The position numbers and the translations under genes are program-made. A DNA stretch of 64,000 nucleotides from NCBI GenBank assembly GCA_025201375.1, contig JAIWZP010000024.1, forward strand, positions 186,001 through 250,000, in the 5' to 3' direction. Of the stretch, positions 56,287-64,000 are shown piece after piece (position 1 is the first letter of the stretch; each line of letters starts with the position of its first letter). Source of the DNA: Gongronella butleri (taxonomy: Eukaryota; Mucoromycota; Mucoromycetes; Mucorales; Cunninghamellaceae). A model generated the notes under the pieces. That model made no database searches and had not been told where the DNA came from. It saw only the letters and a list, made by a program, of their open reading frames with translations.

Positions 56287-56334
56287 GTACAGTAGATACT
56301 ACAGTAGTATCATACGTATACAGTATATACTGTA
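56287..56334. repeat. Cluster of TACAGTA/TATCATA/TACTGTA words
   Basis: A 48-bp chain of TA units separated by CAG, GA, CTACAG, G, TCA, CG, CAG, TA and CTG lies just beyond the 3' end of INCENP. Confidence 0.6.
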
Positions 56335-56405
56335 AAAAAATGACTGCAAATTCAAAACCAAAGATTTTATTATCTTATTTATTTATTAAAAGCATGCAAA
56401 TTTTA

Positions 56406-56797
56406 TTATTTTTGTTTTTGGGTCATTGTTGTGGGGTTTGTGTTTGTCAATTGTGCTACTGTCACGGGCTTGAATTGGCCAAAAACTTGGCCAGCGTCAA
56501 TGTGCTGCTGCTCAGCCAGGTGGCGCTTGAGATTTTGCTCCTTGGCCCACTCGGGAGTCACTGCGCGCTCCACAATCGAGCTGTCGTCCTGCATCGATAC
56601 GCTCTCAGCATCATGGCTGTCGTCATTGGCAGTTGCATAGCTGCTGACACTCGCGTCACTGGTGCGGAGTCTTTCCATGGCGCCCTAGAAGCAATATATT
56701 AGCTTTCAAGTAACTTTGCCTGTCCATTCCGTTTTATGTGCGCCATTTACCTTGGGAACTGGTATATTCGTCAGTCGCCGGGGAGGCACCGTCAGCT

Positions 56798-56834
<37 letters not shown>

Positions 56835-58172
56835 AGAGCATTAGATTTTTTTGTTAAAAAATTCTCACCGTAGCTTGTGGTGATTCCTTGTGAACAAAAG
56901 ATGCTTTAGGGTCTGTCGGGATTGTTTTCAGCGTGGATGTCGAGAGGCGTGAGACACGAGTGATTGCGGGTAAGCGTCGCTGTCTTGGCTCGAGAGTTGC
57001 GCGGCGTAGCTGGCTAGCCTGTGCTGGAGATGGATGGTTGTGTGCATTGTCCAGGATGCTGCTCCCAAAGGCCATGGATAGGAATGATGAATTAACAGAG
57101 GTCAGATCGCTGGTGTCATCGGCCAAAAAATCATCGAACGTGTCATGCTGGGAGGTCCGAGACACCAAGAGCACGTCGTTTGTCTTTTCTTTCGCATTGT
57201 CGCCCTTGCTGTCGTCGAGCTGGATAAACGACATTTGCCTCTGCGCGGGTGGTGATGGGGGTGCATGCTGCTGCTTGTGTTCCTGGAGGGGCTGCCTCGC
57301 GTCAATCTTGGTCACTTCTTTTGTTGTCGCGGTTGGTTCATCGTCGTTTTTACGATGCATTGCCGTGTCCTCGATTTGTGGCCGACTCGACAATGCAGGC
57401 ATGGATCGTGCAGCCCTACGCGTGTCGTCCGAATCCTCTCTATTCGCAACGACGGGTATGTGTGACGCGCGTTGAGCTCCGCGACCACGACCGCGCCCAC
57501 CGCGACCGCCGCGTTTGCCACGCGTACTTTGCTTGCTAGGCGTGACATGTCCATCAAGGCTGCTGCCGCGCTGTGTGCCACCGCGTCCTCGCCCGCGTCC
57601 ACGCGATTTTGGAATAATATACGCCGGCAGACTTTTACGCTGCTGATGCCGCAGATTGTACGGCTGTGAGGGGTCCGCGTCGATTAGGTCATTGTCGCCG
57701 TCATGGGTGGTATCTTGTTGTGCTAGCTGCAGTGCCGGTTGTGGTTGTTCGTGCTGCATGACGGCGCCATTGACCTGCATCGCCTCTTTTCTCTCTAATG
57801 TGTGCGCATCTGGCCGCTCGTCCTTGCTCAATTCGACGTCCTTGGCTGAGACACCTTGCTCGTTCTCCTGTACTCGCAGCTGGTCTGTGGTCTGCTCTTG
57901 GACTTGACCAATTGTCGTCGTGGCGCGCGAAAGCTCGCGATTTTCGTGCATATCTTCTAGATCGCTAGAAAACGAGTAAGAAACCCTTTTTTTTTCATGG
58001 AAACATGCAAAAAGGAGCCTTACGTTGGCACGCGATGCAACCAGGCGAGAAAATCGTTTGCCATGGTCTCCATTTTAACACTTCGCTCGTTTTGGAGCTC
58101 GTCCAGCTGCTCGTTTATCTTTTTCACCCAGAGCACACCCCTGGGATTCATGACATTGTCACTGGCGTCCAT
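56406..58172 (-). CDS. INCENP/Sli15-like chromosomal passenger complex scaffold
   Basis: INCENP holds Aurora B kinase and the Survivin/Borealin module at inner centromeres and the spindle midzone. Four exons (58024-58172, 56869-57964, 56751-56795, 56406-56684) sum to 1569 nt, 522 aa. The N-terminus (LWVKKINEQLDELQNERSVK, MANDFLAWLHRVP) forms the helical, centromere-targeting end. The centre is disordered with Arg-Gly repeats (SRGRGRGRGG, GKRGGRGGRGRGRG). The C-terminal IN-box at about 472-500, TPEWAKEQNLKRHLAEQQ followed by VFGQF, carries the Trp-Ala and Phe-Gly pairs that wrap Aurora kinase. It lacks the long coiled coil of animal INCENP (over 900 aa). One intron holds an A/T run of more than 30. 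Confidence 0.82.
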
Positions 58173-60032
58173 AGCACCAGGCACAAGCTTAAAACAAGAG
58201 CAAAAAGAAAAAAATAAAAGTGGAACAAGAAGAATAAAGAAAAAAAAAACAGGTCAAGCGCGCGCTTTTCAATTTTGGGCCTCCGCATTGCCGAATCTTT
58301 GTCGTACAGGCTCAATTCGATATCTCTGGCGGCCAGACACGCATATTAATTGAGCTTTTTTTTTATTGCATGCCAAAATTCTTCGGATCACGCGCAAACA
58401 TGACACGGTGCAACTCTAAGGCATGCTTTTTCATTTTTTCTTTGCTTTTTTCTTTGTTTTTTTTCTTTATGCACGTGTCTTGAGACGCGTGCCATGCCTG
58501 TGAATCATTGTTTGCGTGCTGTCGTTCCTTTCAAGGTCACCAGGAAGCACCCTCCCTTTTCGCTTACCAGAACAGTCCAGAAAACACTGGATGGTGTGGC
58601 AGAATGCATGACATCAGCATTGTCTTCTAACTCTTGTCCTCAATGGATCGGTTTACGACACAATGGAGCCATTTATCGAAACAAGACGCGTCAAAACGCA
58701 CGCGGACGTGTCGTCATGACGTCGTTTTGTGTTTTTCACGCGCCCTCCAACTCCTGTCATGAACGGATAGCTTTTAAGATTTGCCGTTGCTATTGCATAG
58801 CAAAAAGGGAGACGCGGTGTGGCAAGGGAACGCGTCATGAAGTCAAGGCAATGCCTTTAAAAGTACTAGCGCGAGCAATCTGCATTGAAAATAAAAATCT
58901 GCATTGGCAAATGAGACAGAAAAGACATGCAATGGCTCCAGGAACACTGGCCAATGGGAAATCAATGAATTAAAACCTGGCAAAGGGGAATGAGAAGGGA
59001 ACCAAGATGGGAAAGGAGTTGCTGGCGTCGCACAGTGTTCAAGTTTACCAAGGTTACGGAAGGCAAGCCACGTCTCTCCTTGCGTGCTGCGTCAGCTCTC
59101 ACTCTTTATTGAGAATGACACGGATCCAAAAGGGTCATGCACCTCTCGTCCTCCCCCCAACCCGCATCTTATGACCGTGTTTGCTCCTGTCATTCGCGTC
59201 CCCCCTAAAGATGCCCAGTGCGTCGTCAGGATAAAACCGATTATCTTTTTCCTTCTTCCAGAGCCAAACTATCGATCTGGCCTTGCCTGTCCTCCTCGAA
59301 CGTTCCATTTTAATGCAAACAGCGACTACGTACCTTGCACAACAGAGGGATGGCGACGGGTTGCAGGGCACGAAGGGGTAGACGGAGTCCCTTCCATTCA
59401 ATTGCCAATTATAACCATGGAGAACATGTATGGCTCTTTTTCTTTCATGCACCCACATCCATCACGAGTCGGGTACAACCTGTTCTTCTTGAAATCCAAG
59501 TATCCAAGCGTCATTGCGTCGTATTTGACTGAATTATTGACGAGAAAAACTCACCAGGCCGGCAGAGTCACAATGCCCAGCACGCGGCCCACCGACCTTC
59601 TTTTTTAAAATCGCGTTGGAACCAAGCACATTTGCTCAAAAATAATTATCATATGGGGGGAGCGGAAGGAATCACGGGGAACGCAAACCCAACGCACCGG
59701 GTCTTATCGCGATTTCGATGGATGCACCTCCAATGGCATTAACAGCATGAAAAAAATCGATTTTACATCCCCCTCCTCGGTTTTCTTCTCCCCTCCCCTG
59801 ATTTTTTTTTTTTTTTTTGCAACAAACACAGCACTCATGTGGCGCAATAGTTTATTTTGTGGATCCCATACAAAAAAGCTGCACTCAAAGAACCACGGTT
59901 ATTGATGCCCCCCAAACTTTACATGCGCACTCGAGCACTTTTTTTTTTTTGCGTGCGCAAATAAATGCCCCATGGATTGCCTTGCTTTTCTATTTCATTT
60001 TCATCCCTTCCACTCATTTTGCTGCTCCTCTT
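58173..60032. other. Intergenic region between INCENP and the C2H2 gene
   Basis: 1.9 kb. An open frame at about 58494-58973 has no motif and I do not support it. Several GACGCGTC words are present, and T-rich sequence (59800-59820) precedes the zinc-finger gene. Confidence 0.45.
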
Positions 60033-60813
60033 ATGTCTGCGACAACGGACTTTATGAACGTGTTTTCTACAAAACCAAAAAAGAACACCATGGTCTCGTG
60101 TTCCATCTGCCAAAAGCCGTTTGTCAAAGCCAGCGCCTTAAAGGTGCATATCAACACGCACACTGGAGAGAAGCCATATCAATGCACATTGTAAAATCGT
60201 AAAAAAAGGCATAAAATGCGACTGAACGCGTGTACCTTTTTTTTTTTTTTTTGCTACTTGCGGCAGTCAGCGCTGTGGTCGTGCATTCTCTGTCTTGAGC
60301 AACCTAAGACGACACATCCGTGCGTGTCATCAAGAGCGCGAGGTGGCTGCATTATTGCCCAGGAGGGGTTCTAGACGCGCTGATTCGGAAATGTCCAATT
60401 GCATGTTCAACAGCCAGCTACGGTGCCAATCGTCCACCAGCTCGTTCGTGCCGCTCGTCAGCCTAGATCCTGTGTCGTCGCTGGCCACCATTGCACCCCA
60501 TCCAGCAGATGATGGCGCAAAAGACGCCATATGCCATTGGACACCGCTTCAACAGCCCTTGGACGTGTCATTTCAACAACAAATGCACCAGCAGCCAATG
60601 GAACAGCCATGGCATCCGGTGATGGCACATGGCCAGTTCTCTATGATTGCCAATGCCGGTATGAGCGATCCCGGAACAGCTGTTTGGCACGTAAAACGCG
60701 TGGACAGCTCGATCGCTCAAATTTATGACCCCTTTTTTTTCGGAACATGGACGGCCATGAACAATACTCCTTTCGTTGGTTCAGGACACTTCTGGAGCTG
60801 CGCGCAACTCTAA
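60033..60813 (+). CDS. Two-finger C2H2 zinc-finger protein
   Basis: A likely DNA-binding transcription factor. Two exons (60033-60190, 60267-60813) encode 234 aa. Finger 1 (about 23-43) is CSICQKPFVKASALKVHINT followed by H; the linker TGEKPYQ is the canonical Kruppel linker. Finger 2 (about 51-72), CTFQRCGRAFSVLSNLRRHI then RACH, is split by the intron. The rest is a Gln/Pro/His-rich disordered region (PLQQPLDVSFQQQMHQQPM), possibly an activation domain, ending GHFWSCAQL. Target genes unknown. Confidence 0.85.
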
Positions 60814-61848
60814 AAAAAAATCAGTGCGGTGATTCCTCCCCCCTTTCGACGTTGTATATGCCCCTGACTTTTTACCGATAATAAAACATGCCAAATACGC
60901 CATACATCATTGCTCTGCAGCGAGAAGGGTGTCTATGAAGAGAGCGTCAAAGGGAGTGGACGCCGAGTATTATCAAAAGGCGAGTAAAAAGGCAAAGAGG
61001 GACGGTATCGATAGGAGGATGAGCATGTCTCGTGTTTTGACATACCGTGGAAGAAATTTTAGCCAAATATGTCGCCACCGCATGTAAAAACAACAACAAC
61101 GACAACAAAAATAAAGAGAAAAACAAGACAAAACCGATTTTGGGCCAGAGCCCTTGACTCCTATGATGGCAATAGTAAATTCGCGGCGCCCAAACGCAGA
61201 ATTTCCTTTACCCAAATTGGGAAACGCATCGCGTCGCGCTTGTACTTCGCGCATTGAAGCCCCGAAAGGTTCGATTGCGGCAAATCTTTCTGCTTTCCAG
61301 TCCCCCCTTTTTTTTATATGGCATTCAAAGCCTCTGTTGCAAACACGCACACACACACACACACACAGAGAGGAATTGGGTGGTACGAATTCGGCGCAGT
61401 CGGAATCACCGACTGGCAAAAAAAAAAAAAAGGCCCCAGAACGTCCTGTCAATGCGATCTTGCAGAACAAAATTCTGCCCGCCCCCCCCCCACTCCTTTT
61501 TTTGACATTCTCAATTGCTGTTGTCTTCCAGGTCATAATTGAGACGTCGTCTCCCATCGTGCTCATATCCCCTTGTGCAATTCGTCACACTGAAACAGGT
61601 TTGCGATCATCTGGCTTCTCGGTGACACTGTGACCTTCCGACAGTGCACATCCAATCAATTACATGACCAGACCCCCCCCCGCCTTGGGCACCATCCGCA
61701 ACGCCAAATATGCATCCATGCTCGGGGATCGATGCACAAAGCCCCAAAAGAGAAGTAAAATGAACACGGGTTAACCTTTTTTTTTTTACTTTTTGCAAAA
61801 AAAATAAAATAAAGAGAAATGAGGGACGGAGAGGAACACCAGGTGCGT
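60814..61848. other. Intergenic region with a (CA)n microsatellite
   Basis: A (CA)n tract lies at about 61347-61366, and C runs at about 61480 and 61672. No gene supported. Confidence 0.5.
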
Positions 61849-63591
61849 CTATTTCAGGGGCTTGCGAACCATCTCATCACGAGCAGCACCGACACCAATC
61901 CAGTCAACTTTTTTTTTTAAAAAAAAAAAAGAAAAAAGAAAAAAAGGATTAGCGAGACAAGTTTTGTGCTGGGAACCTTTACTCCTTTTTTTTTTTCTCC
62001 ACTTACCAGGCACGCCAACTTGCTCTTCGATGAACTCAATGTACTTTTTGGCATTTTCAGGGAGTTCATCCCAGCTGCGGCACTTGGAAATGTCTTGTTG
62101 CCAACCAGGAAGATCGACATACTCGACTTCGGCGTTCTCAAGGAGCGACAGATCCGCGGGGAAGCTGGTCAGGCGCTCGCCATTCAAATGGTACGCGACA
62201 GCAACCTTGATCGTGGGAAGCGTGTCCAAAATGTCGAGCTTAGTGATGTTGAGCGTCGTGTAGCCATTGATCATGTTGCTGTACTTGACAACGACAAGAT
62301 CCAACCAGCCACATCGTCGCTTGCGGCCCGTGGTCACGCCAAACTCGTGGCCCACAGTCTGGAAGTGCTCGCCAATTTCCTGAAAAGAAGAAAAAAATGG
62401 AGGATTAGCCTTCCAATGTCAAATTGGGCATGCTTGAGTGCTTTTTTCTTACATTGAGCTGCTCCGTAGGGAAGGGACCACCACCGACGCGCGTGGTATA
62501 GGCCTTGACAACACCAATTGAGTGCGTGATGGAGCTGGGGGGCACACCGAGACCCGTGCAGACGCCGCCGACGGTCGTGTTGGAGGAGGTGACATAGGGG
62601 TATGTGCCAAAGTCGAGGTCAAGCATGAGGGCATTCGCACCCTCGACGAGGATCTTCTTGCGCTGCTGACGCGCCTCGAACAGGTACTTGACGCTGTCAA
62701 CCACATAAGGACGCAGGCGCTCCGACAATTCCTTGTAGCGCGCCAACTCGGCTTCAATGTCATAGTCAAACACGCCGTACCGCTTGTACTTGTTGCCGAC
62801 CATCGTGCGGAAACGCGCGGAAAAGTCTTCAAAATTGTACAAATGGTGCACGCGCAGGCCAGAACGCGACGCCTTGGACGAGTACGTAGGGCCAATGCCC
62901 TTGCCAGTCGTGCCAATGCTGCCACGACCAAGCTCAGCCTCCTTGAGACCGTCAATGCGCTGGTGGAAGTCGAAAACGAGGTGCGCGCGATCAGAAACCA
63001 ACAAGCGGCCAGTCGTATCGAGACCCTTGGCCTCCAACTTCTCTTTTTCCTCAAAGAAAGAAGGCAAGTGCACAACAACACCAGCACCAATCAAAGCAAC
63101 ACAGTCAGGATTGATCAAACCTGCAAAAAAAAAAAAAAAAAATCGCTCGTCAGCAAATGTTTTCTTAGCATTGTTTCTATCTTGCTATGAGCAGCCTGAC
63201 TCATATTTCCTAATTTGGTATCGGCCCGGGCCACGGCCATGCCGCCACTCTCTCTCTCTCTCTCTAGCCATTCTCGCCACTCAATCGCTCAAATGTCTGC
63301 GCAAATCGCTTACCAGAGGGAAGCATGTGGAAATCGTACTTGACATCACCCACAACGATCGTGTGACCGGCATTGTTGCCACCCTATTGCACCAATAAAA
63401 AAGAGTCGTCAGCTTTTACTTTTTGTTTTTTTATTGATTTTTTATTGATCGATCCAGTTTTTCTTTACCTGACAGCGGGCGCAGATATCAGCGTCGGCGC
63501 AAAGGATATCCGACAACTTGCCTTTGCCTTCATCACCCCACACAGCGCCAAGGACGACAGTGACCTCACCAGGTTGCAGAAGGGAAGCCAT
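61849..63591 (-). CDS. ADE12: Adenylosuccinate synthetase
   Basis: It makes adenylosuccinate from IMP and aspartate with GTP, the first committed step to AMP, in the cytosol. Five exons (63469-63591, 63383-63314, 63120-62453, 62379-62007, 61907-61849) sum to 1293 nt, 430 aa, the family's length. Motifs: [10 protein letters not shown] near residue 17 (usually QWGDEGKGK, so Gln is Val here), [79 protein letters not shown] and the C-terminal [12 protein letters not shown]. The last intron joins only if the acceptor AG is the end of an A run directly after a T run. Confidence 0.96.
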
Positions 63592-63662
63592 AGAATGAAC
63601 GAGAGCTTAGAAAAAAAACCCAAAACAGAAAAGAAAAGCAGATCAATCTCGCTTGGCGCTGC

Positions 63663-63669
63663 ATTTATA
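63663..63669 (-). promoter_or_regulatory. TATA box of ADE12
   Basis: TATAAAT on the minus strand, about 72 bp before the start codon. Confidence 0.55.
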
Positions 63670-64000
63670 GAAGGCCCCACAACCCAGCAACTCAGCGCAC
63701 ACCTATCAAATGAAAATTTTTGATTGGCTCCCAGACTGTATGCGCACCCTTGACCCCCATTTGGCATTGACCAGGATACGACGATGCTGGTCACCCAATT
63801 CAAGCCTCCACTCGATCAATGAGCATGGTGCCTGACAGCCCGAGGCACCGACTGCCTCCAATCCTTTTGGCACAAAATGCACAGATCACGTCCCATAAAT
63901 CAAAAATTGGTCTCTGACTTGTTTTTTTTTTCTAATTTCATGCCGTTGCAAGAGATGTCAAAATGGCGTCCAAATTTCGGAAGAGCCTAGTTGCACTGGA
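63670..64000. other. Upstream flank of ADE12 to the window edge
   Basis: No coding signal seen in these 331 bp. Confidence 0.45.

Noticed and set aside
58494..58973. Open frame of 159 codons
   Set aside because: No motif, unusual composition for this genome, no splice or leader evidence; stretches repeat nearby non-coding words.
59084..59608. Open frame of 174 codons in the INCENP to C2H2 gap
   Set aside because: Starts from a non-ATG codon and has no recognisable domain.

Overview
The window is nuclear DNA of a filamentous fungus, most likely an early-diverging (Mucoromycota/Zoopagomycota-like) lineage. It holds intron-rich genes with fungal or opisthokont signatures: an AIM32-type ferredoxin, an FlbA/Sst2-type RGS protein with two DEP domains, AYR1-like reductases, Ku70, MED6, SWI3, INCENP, ALG6 and ADE12. 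The species cannot be told from sequence alone. Introns are short, with GT...AG ends, an A-rich 5' half, a central CGCG-containing patch and a T-rich 3' half. For every complete multi-exon gene below, the summed exon length is a multiple of three.

Layout. 1-3.8 kb: MED6 (partial, minus) and KU70 (plus) share a 183-bp divergent promoter. 4.6-9.3 kb: an alpha-arrestin with two PY motifs and a secreted right-handed beta-helix protein with a C-terminal beta-sandwich. 10.0-10.7 kb: an unrecognised 151-aa gene. 13.2-15.9 kb: a GH36 alpha-galactosidase-like gene with a GC-AG intron. 16.2-22.0 kb: an array of six small intronless same-strand genes plus one pseudogene, which share an unrecognised helix / CxxC zinc-knuckle / helix design. 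22.2-27.4 kb: a Pol mu/TdT-like family X DNA polymerase with a BRCT domain, then ALG6. 27.7-36.5 kb: two paralogous AYR1-like reductases separated by a transposon block with an intact Tc1 (DD34E) element, a 1-kb foldback element that shares its terminal sequence, and a pogo-like MITE. 36.5-45.4 kb: a 99-aa hypothetical gene, AIM32, a CaMKK/Ssp1-like kinase and a PA-TM-RING ubiquitin ligase. 45.4-48.2 kb: a gene-free patchwork of diverged repeats. 48.2-53.8 kb: the DEP-RGS regulator and SWI3/RSC8. 53.8-56.4 kb: a second repeat block. 56.4-63.6 kb: INCENP, a two-finger C2H2 protein and ADE12.

Links. Ku70 and the Pol mu-like polymerase are two non-homologous end-joining components about 18 kb apart. 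The repeat blocks hold many TACAGTA/TACTGTA words, which is the footprint expected when a Tc1 element with CAG...CTG ends excises and the break is end-joined. Two copies of one dispersed repeat differ by such insertions exactly at TA dinucleotides. Most other genes are housekeeping and show no operon-like organisation. The most novel items are the tandem zinc-knuckle family, the footprint-scarred repeat blocks and the intron architecture.
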